Positions 26,875 to 34,571 of a stretch of 59,775 nt of DNA are shown piece by piece. The notes beneath the pieces were generated by a model. The model was not told where the DNA came from. It saw only the letters and a list, made by a program, of their open reading frames with translations, and searched no databases. The translations under genes and the position numbers were made by a program. Position 1 is the first letter of the stretch. Every line of letters begins with the position of its first letter. Source of the stretch: Candidatus Rokuibacteriota bacterium (GTDB taxonomy: Bacteria > Methylomirabilota > Methylomirabilia > Rokubacteriales > CSP1-6); contig QHTB01000189.1 of NCBI GenBank assembly GCA_003220615.1, forward strand, positions 1-59,775. The letters run 5' to 3'.

Positions 26875-28100
26875 CGGTCGTGCGAGGTGAAGGGGCTCGG
26901 CCCGACGCGGGGATCGGCGCCGAAGCGCGTGTCGAGGAAGTTGCGGACGTTGCGCTGCGATGGATCGAGGCGCAGCGACGTCTGTAGCGCCGGCACCGCC
27001 TCGCTCTCGCGCCCGAGCTTGAGGAGCGCCCAGCCGATGTTGGCGTGGGTCCACGCGTCGTCGGGGTCGAGGGCGAGCGCGCGCTGGTAGATCGCGAGCG
27101 CCTCATCACGGCGGCCCAGCTCGTTCAGCGTCCAACCGAGATTCTGCACGGCCCGCAGGTGGTCGGGATTCAGCGCGACCGCCTTCTGCAACCACTCCAG
27201 CGCCTGCGCGTAGTCCTTGCGATTGATGTGGACGCGCGCGAGGTTGCTCGGTGGCCACGAGAAGCGCGGATCGATGGCCATTGCGCGCTCGTAGGCGCGA
27301 ATCGCGTCGTCGTTCTGCAGGCGACGGCTCAGCGAGTAGCCGGCGCCGTTCAAGGCCTCGGCCAGCGTCGGGACGTCGTGCTGGGGCAGGCGCGCCCGAA
27401 GGAAGGCGGTCGCGCGCGCCTTCAGCTTCTGGTCGTCGGTCTTGGCGATCAGATCGAGGAGGATGTGCCGCGGCAGCCGCGTGTAGCCTTCGTCGGTGAG
27501 GCTGCGCGCGACCTGGAGCAGGCACGGCGCCTGGTCGGGATGAACGAGCCACGCGAGCAGCATGCCGGTCCGCCGGTTGATGCCGGGTAGTGGATCGCGG
27601 CAGTAGTCGCGGTCGGGAGCGAGCCAGCCCTCGGTTCGCGCCAGCTCGAGCGCGGCTGTGTGGTCTCCGATGTCGACGAGGAAGAGCAGGTAGGATTCGG
27701 CGACGTCGCTTCGGCCCAGCCACTCGCCCTGCACGCTCGCCTTGTACGCGGCACGGGCCTCGTCGGTTAGCCCGGCGCGCTCGGCCACGGCGGCCAGCCA
27801 GGCCTGATGCTCGGGCGCGGCCGCCATGGCGACGATCGAGCGCGCCGTGGCCACGGCCTCGTCGAATTCACCCAGTGCGTTGGCGGCGCGGACCTCTGCG
27901 AGCAGGGCAGCCAGGTTGTCGGGCGCCGCCGCGACCGCTTCACGAAACCGCTCGAGCGCCTCGCGGTACCGGTTCGCACGCATCGCGGCGAGCCCGGCCT
28001 CGAGCGCGATGTCGAACGGAGACTGGGCGGCGGCGCCGACTGCCAGGGCCAGCACGGCGGCGAGGCAGGTCGCGATGGCGAGGTGACGGCGAAAGCGCAT
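26871..28100 (-). CDS. Periplasmic TPR-repeat protein
   Basis: 409 residues from ATG 28100 (MRFRRHLAIATCLAAVLALAVGAAAQ, a clear signal peptide). A TTG at 28160 would add 20 residues ahead of the signal and is unlikely. N-terminal TPRs (LAAMRANRYREALERFREAVAAAPDN) are followed by the core element APDRDYC (Cys167), Cys193 and LTDEGYTRL (201-209), then at least four C-terminal TPRs (RAYERAMAIDPRFSW, EWLQKAVALNPDHL, AIYQRALALDPDDAW, PALQTSLRLDPSQR). It pairs with the downstream paralogue through a GTGA overlap, a sign of tandem duplication and co-expression. Confidence 0.78.
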   Translation of the reverse strand: MRFRRHLAIATCLAAVLALAVGAAAQSPFDIALEAGLAAMRANRYREALERFREAVAAAPDNLAALLAEVRAANALGEFDEAVATARSIVAMAAAPEHQAWLAAVAERAGLTDEARAAYKASVQGEWLGRSDVAESYLLFLVDIGDHTAALELARTEGWLAPDRDYCRDPLPGINRRTGMLLAWLVHPDQAPCLLQVARSLTDEGYTRLPRHILLDLIAKTDDQKLKARATAFLRARLPQHDVPTLAEALNGAGYSLSRRLQNDDAIRAYERAMAIDPRFSWPPSNLARVHINRKDYAQALEWLQKAVALNPDHLRAVQNLGWTLNELGRRDEALAIYQRALALDPDDAWTHANIGWALLKLGRESEAVPALQTSLRLDPSQRNVRNFLDTRFGADPRVGPSPFTSHDR

Positions 28101-28259
28101 CGGGCGGTGTGCGAGGCAATTCGCGCGCCAGTTCGGCGCGCGGATGGCGCTGTCGGCCAACCACTTATAGGGTCGAGCGGAGCGGTCGCTGCGGTGGCCG
28201 ACGGCTCACGCCGATCGTGCCAGACCGTCCTCGAAATCGTGCCGCAGCGACGCCGTGTG

Positions 28260-28640
28260 TCAGGCCGGGCCGAAGCCGACGGCGGTCTCGTTCCGGATGA
28301 CGAGCGGACGGAAGCGGACCAGCATCCCCACGCTCACCTTGTCGAGCGGGATGCCCACGAGGCGCCCGAGGAGCGAGACGCCTTCGCGCAGCTTCACGAC
28401 GGCGATCGCGTACGGCGCATCACCGGCGTGCTTGGTGGGCGCCACGCGGATGATCGTGTAGGAGGCGATGACTCCTTCACCCGAGAGCGGCGCCGATTTC
28501 CAGTCGCGCTGGCCGCAGGCGTCGCAGAACTCCTTGGGAGGGATCTCGAGGTTGCCACAGCGGCCGCACTTGATGGCCGTGAGCCGCCCATCGCGAGCGG
28601 TCTCGAAGAACGTTTTGAGCGTGATCGCCGTCTCAGTCAC
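28260..28640 (-). CDS. DUF35 zinc-ribbon/OB-fold protein, thiolase partner
   Basis: 126 residues. The N-terminal rubredoxin-like zinc ribbon has Cys25, Cys28, Cys39 and Cys42 (KCGRCGNLEIPPKEFCDACGQ). It is followed by an acyl-CoA-binding OB fold (GVIASYTIIRVAPTKHAGDAPYAIAVVKLREGVSLLGRLVG). DUF35 proteins pair with SCP-x/nondecarboxylating thiolases and form a complex with them, for example in HMG-CoA and steroid pathways. The first 8 bases overlap the end of the thiolase gene, matching that partnership. Confidence 0.88.
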   Translation of the reverse strand: MTETAITLKTFFETARDGRLTAIKCGRCGNLEIPPKEFCDACGQRDWKSAPLSGEGVIASYTIIRVAPTKHAGDAPYAIAVVKLREGVSLLGRLVGIPLDKVSVGMLVRFRPLVIRNETAVGFGPA

Positions 28641-29787
28641 GGCCGAACACGCTCACGAGCACGGTGGCGGTGTTGCCCCCGAGCGTGTGGGTGAGACCGA
28701 CCTTGGCACCGTCGACCTGGCGCGGCCCGGCCTCGCGGCGAAGCTGGGTCACGACCTCGACGATCTGAGCGGCGCCGGTCGCGCCGATCGGATGGCCCTT
28801 GGCCTTCAGGCCGCCCGACGTGTTCACGGGAATCTTGCCGCCGAGGCTCGTCCAGCCTTTCTCGGCCGCGACCCCGCCCGTGCCCGGCTCGAAGAGTCCG
28901 AGGCCTTCCGTCGCCACGATCTCGGCGATGGTGAAGCAGTCGTGGAGCTCGACGACGTCCACGTCATCGGGCTCGAGGCCGGCCTGGCGATACGCCGCAG
29001 CCGCCGCACGCTCGGTGGCCGGGACGCGGGCGGGATCCTTCTTGTCGTGGAGCAGCATGTAGTCGGACGCGGCCGCCGAGCCGAGCACCCAGATCGCGCG
29101 CTTGTGGCGTCGGGCGACCTCCTCGGAGGCCAGGATCACGGCGGCGCCGCCGTCGGTGAAGGGACAGCAGTCGTAGAGCTTGAGCGGATCGGCGATGTAG
29201 GGCGAGGTCATCACCGTGTCGAGCGTGATCTCTTTCCGGAACTGCGCCTTGGGGTTCAGCGCGCCGTGACGGTGGTTCTTCACCGCGACGTGAGCCATCT
29301 GCTCCTCGGTCGTCCCGTACTTCGCCATGTGGGCGCGGGCGACGAGCGCGAAGACGCCGGGGAACGTGAGGCCGAGCGTCTGCTCCCAGCGGGCGTCCGA
29401 CGCGTACGCGAAGTACTCGGTCGAGTCCGCGGTGGGGACGTTCAGCACGCGCTCGGCGCCGCCCACCATGATGATGTCGGAGACGCCGGCGGCGATCTCC
29501 ATCGTGGCGTGACGGAAGGCGGCGTGCGACGACGCGCACGCGGTCTCGAAGCGGGTCGTGGGTACGGTGGGGATGCCGAGCACGGACGCGGCCTGAGGCC
29601 CGGTGTGGAGCTGCTTCTCGGTCTCGCTCCCGACCACGTTGCCGTAGTAGAGCGCCTGGATCGCGCTGGGGGCGAGCTCGGCGTCGACCAACGCGTCCCG
29701 CGCCGCCTCGGCGAACAGCTCGGCCGACGTCCGATCGTGCTTGCCGAACCTGGTCACCCCGACGCCAATCACCGCCACTCGGCGCAT
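28633..29787 (-). CDS. Thiolase (SCP-x / acetyl-CoA acetyltransferase-like)
   Basis: 384 residues from ATG 29787, with AGGAGG a few bases upstream on this strand. It has the opening VAVIGVGVTRFGKHDR, the nucleophile Cys84 in ETACASSHAA, VVELHDCFTIAEI, NTSGGLKAKGHPIGATGA with the catalytic His, and THTLGGNTATVLVSVFGRD at the end. This is the non-decarboxylating, DUF35-dependent subgroup. It cleaves or condenses acyl-CoA esters, probably a late step of side-chain degradation. The longer open frame upstream reads the divergent oxidoreductase in reverse and is not coding. Confidence 0.88.
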   Translation of the reverse strand: MRRVAVIGVGVTRFGKHDRTSAELFAEAARDALVDAELAPSAIQALYYGNVVGSETEKQLHTGPQAASVLGIPTVPTTRFETACASSHAAFRHATMEIAAGVSDIIMVGGAERVLNVPTADSTEYFAYASDARWEQTLGLTFPGVFALVARAHMAKYGTTEEQMAHVAVKNHRHGALNPKAQFRKEITLDTVMTSPYIADPLKLYDCCPFTDGGAAVILASEEVARRHKRAIWVLGSAAASDYMLLHDKKDPARVPATERAAAAAYRQAGLEPDDVDVVELHDCFTIAEIVATEGLGLFEPGTGGVAAEKGWTSLGGKIPVNTSGGLKAKGHPIGATGAAQIVEVVTQLRREAGPRQVDGAKVGLTHTLGGNTATVLVSVFGRD

Positions 29788-29803
29788 AAATCCTCCTGGA
29801 GAC

Positions 29804-29834
29804 AATGCTTTCGTAACATTTGTAATATAGCATT
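29804..29834. promoter_or_regulatory. Candidate operator/promoter between thiolase and oxidoreductase genes
   Basis: The 54-base divergent spacer is strikingly A+T-rich for this genome. It contains a perfect inverted repeat, AATGCT (29804-29809) and AGCATT (29829-29834), separated by 19 bases. The right arm overlaps TAGCAT (29828-29833), 8 bases before ATG 29842, a possible -10 for the rightward gene. The layout resembles a TetR-family operator, but no regulator gene is adjacent. Confidence 0.45.
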
Positions 29835-29841
29835 CATCGGA

Positions 29842-30816
29842 ATGACGGCCGGTCTGGTGGTTCTCGGCTGCGGCTGGATCGCGCAGCGTCACGCGGCCGC
29901 CGCGCGCCGTTTGCGCCTGCCTCTGGTGTTCGCGAGCCGTGACGCGGCCCGCGCTCGCGACTTCGCGCGTCGCTATCGAGCGGTCGCCGCCCATGGCGAT
30001 TATGGCGAGGCCGTCAGCGATGATCGCGCCGACGCCGTGATCGTCTGCACGCCGCACGATCGTCACCTCGCCGACGTCCGGCTGGCGCTCGACGCCGGCA
30101 AGCACGTCCTCGTCGAGAAGCCGATCGCCCGCACGCTCGGGGAGACCGACGAGATGATCGCGGCGGCGGCCGCCGCCGGCCGTGTCCTGATGGTGGCCGA
30201 GCAGTTCCACTTCATGCCGGCGTTCCGCCACGTCCACGCGCTGATCGAGCGCGGGCGGCTCGGGGCGCTGCGCGAGCTGCACCTCGTCGCCCGCGGCTTC
30301 GCGCGGCGGACGGGCTGGCGCCTCGATCGCGACCGTGCGGGCGGCGGGGCTTTGATCGACGGCGGCATCCATTACGTTCACAATCTGAGGTGGTGGGGTG
30401 GCCCGGTGTGCCGGCTGTTCGCGCTGCGGCCGCCGCCGACCGTCGCCATGGGCGGCGAAGACGCCGTCGCCGTCCTGGCCGAGCTGGCCGGCGGTGCGGT
30501 CGGCCTGGTGTCCAATTCTCTTGGTTCGCCGGGGCTGCCGAAGTTTCAATGGTCCACGGTGACGGGAGCGAGAGCGAGCTGCTTCGCGGACAACCGCGGT
30601 CGTTTCGTCATCGTCAGTGGCGGGGGCCGGCCGAGCGTGCGCGTGTTTCGCCGCGACACCCGGGGTTACGAGGGAATGCTGACGGCGTTCCGCGACGCGA
30701 TCGCGCGTGGGAAGGCCGGCGAGATGGACGGCGCCGCCGGCCGCCAGGATCTCGCGATCGTGCTCGCCGCGTATCGTTCCCTCGCCGAGCGCGCCCCCGT
30801 CGACGTGCCATGCTGA
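29842..30816 (+). CDS. Gfo/Idh/MocA-family oxidoreductase
   Basis: 324 residues. The N-terminal Rossmann fold begins GLVVLGCGWIAQRHAAAA, followed by AVIVCTPHDRHLADVRLALDAGKHVLVEKPIARTLGETDEM (the conserved EKP) and the C-terminal domain with GGGALIDGGIHYVHNLRWW (catalytic His region). Enzymes of this family oxidise or reduce sugars, inositols or related alcohols with NAD(P). ATG 29842 follows a -10-like TAGCAT by 8 bases and has no ribosome site. The end overlaps the next gene by seven bases. The substrate is unknown. Confidence 0.85.
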   Translation: MTAGLVVLGCGWIAQRHAAAARRLRLPLVFASRDAARARDFARRYRAVAAHGDYGEAVSDDRADAVIVCTPHDRHLADVRLALDAGKHVLVEKPIARTLGETDEMIAAAAAAGRVLMVAEQFHFMPAFRHVHALIERGRLGALRELHLVARGFARRTGWRLDRDRAGGGALIDGGIHYVHNLRWWGGPVCRLFALRPPPTVAMGGEDAVAVLAELAGGAVGLVSNSLGSPGLPKFQWSTVTGARASCFADNRGRFVIVSGGGRPSVRVFRRDTRGYEGMLTAFRDAIARGKAGEMDGAAGRQDLAIVLAAYRSLAERAPVDVPC

Positions 30817-32474
30817 GCGAGGAAGCGCTCGTCTTCGTCGCCGCGATCATCGCGTGCGGCGTGCTCGTCCTGGGCGTGCTCGAGCTGCTGGCGCCGACTC
30901 GTTCCCGTCTTCCGCGGCGACCGGCGACCAGCAATCCATCACCTCAGCCACGCGCGGCGCCGTCGCCGAGGCCCGCGCGCGAGCCGCGGCCGCCGCTCGT
31001 TACGCCGACGCCACCTGTCACCGCCTCGTCCCCGTTCGCGCGAGCCCCCGCCGCCGTCGGCCCGTCATCATCCGAGCCGTCATCAGGAGAGCCGCCGATC
31101 GAGCGGCTGCTGCGATCGCAGGCGGCCTCGCTCGAGCCGCCCCGACGCCTTCAGCCGCCGCCTCCTCCACCTCCTCCACCGCCACCGTCACCTCCTTCAC
31201 CCGCGCCCGCACCCCCGGCACCACTGGTGCCGTCGCTCCCTCCATCAGCGCCGGTGCCGAGGGCGACATCGGAGCCGGTCGCGTCAGGCCTCGACGCGGC
31301 CGCCGGCGAAGCGGGGTCAGTCGAGATCTTCGAGCCACGCAGCGTTGCCGCGCCGCGCCCGGCGCCGCCAGCGGCTCAGCCCGCCCCCCGTCCCGCAATG
31401 TCGGCGTCGGATCGGATCTATGCGCTCTGGGAGGGCAAGCAGTACGCCGTGGTCGAGAGCGAGGCCACCGCCGCCCTGGCGCGAGGAGGGCTGTCGGCCG
31501 GCGAGACGGCGCGACTCTGGGGCCTCATCGGTCTCGCGCGGCAGGAGCAGGGCGACGTCGATGGCGCCCGCGCCGCGCTCGAGGAGGCGATCATGTCGGC
31601 GCCGGTCGAGGACCGCGCTGCCTGGCAGCGACACATGGCTCAGCTCGCGCTCCACGCGGGCCAGGCGCTGCTCGCGCGAGTTCAGGCCGGCGCCGGCGAC
31701 GCCGGCGAGCGGATCGACACGCTGCGCGCCGCCATCGCGTGGTTCGAGAGCGGGCTCACCGTGGCCGCCGACGACGAGACGCTGCACGACGCGGTCCGCA
31801 CGGCGCGCGCAGGGCTGTGGCCGACGTACGAAGAGGCGGCGACTGCGCTGTTGCAGCGCCAGGAGTTTCACGTCGCGCGACGGTTGCTGCGAGAGGCGCA
31901 GGCCGACGAGGACTGCCCGCCGCCGGTGCAGGCGTCGTTCCGGGAGATGCTCGCCGCCACGTTCGGCGGCGAGGTCGGTCAGCTCACCGCCGACGCGATT
32001 CGTCGCATGCAGGAGGGCAAGGAGGAGGAGTGTCTGGCCGCGCTCGACCGCGCCGAGACGCTGCTGGGGACGATCCCGGAGGAGGGGATCGCGCCGAAGC
32101 GACGGCAGGAGCTGGAACGCCGACTCTGGTGGGGCTATACCAAGCTCGGCATCCGACGCGTCGACGGCGGCATGTGGGAGGAGGCGCTCGAGCCGCTGCT
32201 GCGCGCGCTCAACTTCCAGGGTGTCGGGGCCGACCGGCAGGAGGAGACGCGCGGGCCGCTCATTCGTGCGCTCGATGCGATCGTCGATGCCCGCAGCCCG
32301 CTGATCCAGCGTCTCACCGACGAGGGCGATCGTGACGGCGCGCTCGTCACCTGCGACAAGCTGTGGGCGTTTCTGAGGACCGCCATGGAACGTGGCATCG
32401 GGAAGGACGAGCTGGGGCCGGCGCTCGAGAAGACTCAGCAGCTCTTCGAGCGGCTGGGCAAGCGCAAGCCGTGA
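30810..32474 (+). CDS. Membrane-anchored proline-rich protein with helical/TPR-like domain
   Basis: 554 residues from ATG 30810, which overlaps the previous gene. One membrane helix (ALVFVAAIIACGVLVLGVLELL) is followed by about 190 residues dominated by Pro, Ala, Ser and Arg, including a run of eleven prolines near residue 119. The remainder (about 205-554) is an all-helical domain with TPR-like pairs (QYAVVESEATAALARGG, WGLIGLARQEQGDVDGARAALEEAI, EFHVARRLLREAQADEDC, MWEEALEPLLRALNFQGVG). The topology suggests a helical domain held away from the membrane by a stiff linker. I do not recognise the family. It is coupled to a CoA ligase by GTGA. Confidence 0.65.
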   Translation: MLSEEALVFVAAIIACGVLVLGVLELLAPTRSRLPRRPATSNPSPQPRAAPSPRPAREPRPPLVTPTPPVTASSPFARAPAAVGPSSSEPSSGEPPIERLLRSQAASLEPPRRLQPPPPPPPPPPPSPPSPAPAPPAPLVPSLPPSAPVPRATSEPVASGLDAAAGEAGSVEIFEPRSVAAPRPAPPAAQPAPRPAMSASDRIYALWEGKQYAVVESEATAALARGGLSAGETARLWGLIGLARQEQGDVDGARAALEEAIMSAPVEDRAAWQRHMAQLALHAGQALLARVQAGAGDAGERIDTLRAAIAWFESGLTVAADDETLHDAVRTARAGLWPTYEEAATALLQRQEFHVARRLLREAQADEDCPPPVQASFREMLAATFGGEVGQLTADAIRRMQEGKEEECLAALDRAETLLGTIPEEGIAPKRRQELERRLWWGYTKLGIRRVDGGMWEEALEPLLRALNFQGVGADRQEETRGPLIRALDAIVDARSPLIQRLTDEGDRDGALVTCDKLWAFLRTAMERGIGKDELGPALEKTQQLFERLGKRKP

Positions 32475-34117
32475 CCGCCGACTCCCCGCTCACGCTCGGC
32501 CAGATCCTGGACGAGGCGGCCGAGCGCCATCCCCTGGCCGCGGCGGTCATCGCCGGCAGCCAGCGCCTCCGCTACCGCGAGCTGCGCGAACGAGTCGACG
32601 TCTTCGCGCGCGGCCTCCTGGCCCTCGGCCTCGGCCCCGGCGACCACGTCGTCGTGTGGATGCCGAACTGCATCGAGTGGAACGTCGTGAACTTCGCACT
32701 GGCCAAGATCGGCGCCGTGACGGTGACGTGCAACAGTCGCTACCGGCCCTTCGAGGTCGAGTACCTCGTGGGCCAGTCCGACGCCAGGGCGCTCGTCATG
32801 ATGGACCGCTTCCCGCCGGCCGGCGTGAACTACAACGAGCTGGTGCGCGAGGTCGTCCCTGACGTCATGTGGCGGCAGGATCGCCGACTCTTCAGCCCGA
32901 AATTTCCCGAGCTGCGCCACGTCATCGTCCTGGGCGCCGAGCGCGATCCGGGCTGCCTCGACTGGGCCGACGTCGAGCAGCGGGGGGCGCGGGTGGCGCC
33001 GGGTGAGCTCGAGCGGATTCGCGTCCGGCCCGACGATCCCGCCGAGATGCTCTACACGTCGGGGACGACCGGCCAGCCCAAGGGTTGCCTGCTCTCGCAC
33101 GGCACGCTCTGGTACAAGGCCCGTGTCTACCTCGACCTGCACGAGTGGACGGCCGACGACCGCTCCCTGGTGGCCGTGCCCTACTTCCACATTTTCGGCG
33201 CACTCGGCGGCATCGTGGCCAACACGCTGGCCGGTTCGACGCAGGTCCTGATGGAGACGTTCGAGCCGGAGGCAGCCATGCGGCTCATCCAGGACGAGCG
33301 CGTGACCATCTTCTCGGGTGTGCCGACGATGTTCATCACGATCCTCGGCCATCCACGCTTCCAGCAGTTCGATCTCCGCTCGCTGCGCACGGGGACGATC
33401 GGCGCGGCGCCCGTGCCGATCGAGATGATGCGACGGATCCTCGACCGCGAGAACGGACTGGGTATGGACGCCACCGTCGTCTACGGCCTGACCGAGGCGA
33501 CCGGCGGCACGCACTTCACGCGTCTGGGCGATCCCATCGACAAGCGGGTGAGCACGGTCGGCCGCGTGACGCCCGAGCTCGAGGACCGGATCGTCGATCC
33601 CACCAGTGGTCGCGTCCTCGGCGCCGGCGAAGAGGGCGAGGTCTGCGTCAAGGGCCCATCGCTCATGCTCGGCTACTACAAGCAGGACGACGCCACCGCG
33701 GAGAAGATCCGCGACGGGTGGCTTCACACCGGCGACATGGGCGTCAAGGACGCTGAGGGCTATCTCCGGATCACCGGGCGGCTCACCGACATGATCATCG
33801 TCGGCGGCTTCAACACCTATCCCGCCGAGATCGAGAACTTCTACCTGCGCCACCCCAGGATCCTCGACGTCTCCATCGTCGGCGTGCCCGATCCGGTCAT
33901 GGGCGAGTCCGTGATGGCGTTCGTCATCCCGAAGTCGGGCGAGACGCTGACGGCGGAGGAGATCGTCGAGTTCGCGCGCGGAACGATCGCCAACTTCAAG
34001 GTGCCGAAGCACGTCGAGATCGTCAGCGAGTTTCCGCTCACGGGCTCGGGCAAGGTCCAGAAGTTCAAACAGAAGGCGTGGGCGATCGAGCGCTACGGGT
34101 TGCGGGGCCCGCAGTAG
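32471..34117 (+). CDS. AMP-dependent fatty acid/aryl-CoA ligase
   Basis: 548 residues from GTG 32471, overlapping the previous stop (GTGA). It shows the ANL P-loop YTSGTTGQPKG at about 195-205, VPYFHIFGALGGI, VYGLTEATGG, GWLHTGDMGVKDAEGYLRITGRLTDMIIVGGFNTYPAEIE and the C-terminal Lys in TGSGKVQKFKQK. The pattern is that of FadD-like medium/long-chain acyl-CoA synthetases, but aryl acids cannot be excluded. With the neighbouring thiolase it would feed an acyl-CoA degradation path (inference). The three genes 29842-34117 form a tight operon. Confidence 0.88.
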   Translation: MTADSPLTLGQILDEAAERHPLAAAVIAGSQRLRYRELRERVDVFARGLLALGLGPGDHVVVWMPNCIEWNVVNFALAKIGAVTVTCNSRYRPFEVEYLVGQSDARALVMMDRFPPAGVNYNELVREVVPDVMWRQDRRLFSPKFPELRHVIVLGAERDPGCLDWADVEQRGARVAPGELERIRVRPDDPAEMLYTSGTTGQPKGCLLSHGTLWYKARVYLDLHEWTADDRSLVAVPYFHIFGALGGIVANTLAGSTQVLMETFEPEAAMRLIQDERVTIFSGVPTMFITILGHPRFQQFDLRSLRTGTIGAAPVPIEMMRRILDRENGLGMDATVVYGLTEATGGTHFTRLGDPIDKRVSTVGRVTPELEDRIVDPTSGRVLGAGEEGEVCVKGPSLMLGYYKQDDATAEKIRDGWLHTGDMGVKDAEGYLRITGRLTDMIIVGGFNTYPAEIENFYLRHPRILDVSIVGVPDPVMGESVMAFVIPKSGETLTAEEIVEFARGTIANFKVPKHVEIVSEFPLTGSGKVQKFKQKAWAIERYGLRGPQ

Positions 34118-34121
34118 CGCA

Positions 34122-34493
34122 TCAGACCGTCAGCGAGATCAGGTAGCCGGTCGCCGGAACCAGTCGCCGCGCTGCCGGATCGACCGCGAGGCCCAACTCC
34201 TCCAACGTGACGGCGCCGAGCAGCGAGGGGCCGCCTCGAGGCCCGATCAGGCAGAAGGTCGGTCCTTCATGACCGTCGAGAGTGATGTGAATGGCCGCCG
34301 CCGGCCACTCCTCGACACGGCCGTCGGCGAGACGCACTCGACGCATGCCGAGTTGGGCGGCTCCAATGTCGGCGGCGACATCGCCGGGAAGCGTCGTCCA
34401 CGTCGCGCCGGTATCGACCAGAAGCCCGAGCGTGACGCGCATGGTCGGATCGGCAAGATTGGCCACCGTCGCTTGGACGCTGAACGTCCCCAT
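34122..34493 (-). CDS. Retropepsin-like aspartyl protease domain protein
   Basis: 123 residues with the single-domain retroviral-protease pattern: the active-site DTGAT (Asp27-Thr28-Gly29) after the strand VTLGLLV, then WTTLPGDVAADIG, and a second hydrophobic-hydrophobic-Gly element SLLGAVTLEELGLAVDPAARRLVP. Bacterial versions work as homodimers and are poorly characterised. TAGAAT at 34500-34505 (read on this strand) lies 6 bases before the ATG with no ribosome site. It is convergent with the CoA ligase gene (4-base gap) and divergent from the TPP enzyme gene. Confidence 0.75.
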   Translation of the reverse strand: MGTFSVQATVANLADPTMRVTLGLLVDTGATWTTLPGDVAADIGAAQLGMRRVRLADGRVEEWPAAAIHITLDGHEGPTFCLIGPRGGPSLLGAVTLEELGLAVDPAARRLVPATGYLISLTV

Positions 34494-34556
34494 GCCGGCA
34501 TTCTACTCGGCGCGCGAGCGGTGCCGATGTCGCCCGTTCGATACACGCGATCGAGG

Positions 34557-34562
34557 TAGAAT
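34557..34562 (+). promoter_or_regulatory. -10-like box (TAGAAT) for the TPP enzyme gene
   Basis: TAGAAT ends 9 bases before ATG 34572, with no Shine-Dalgarno between, so transcription would begin at or next to the start codon. It is one of the best examples of the leaderless arrangement repeated in this window. Confidence 0.5.
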
Positions 34563-34571
34563 TCGGCTCCC

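Noticed and set aside
28468..29841. Long plus-strand open frame covering the thiolase gene
   Set aside because: It is the mirror of the thiolase/DUF35 region; the protein has no family features until the oxidoreductase start at 29842.
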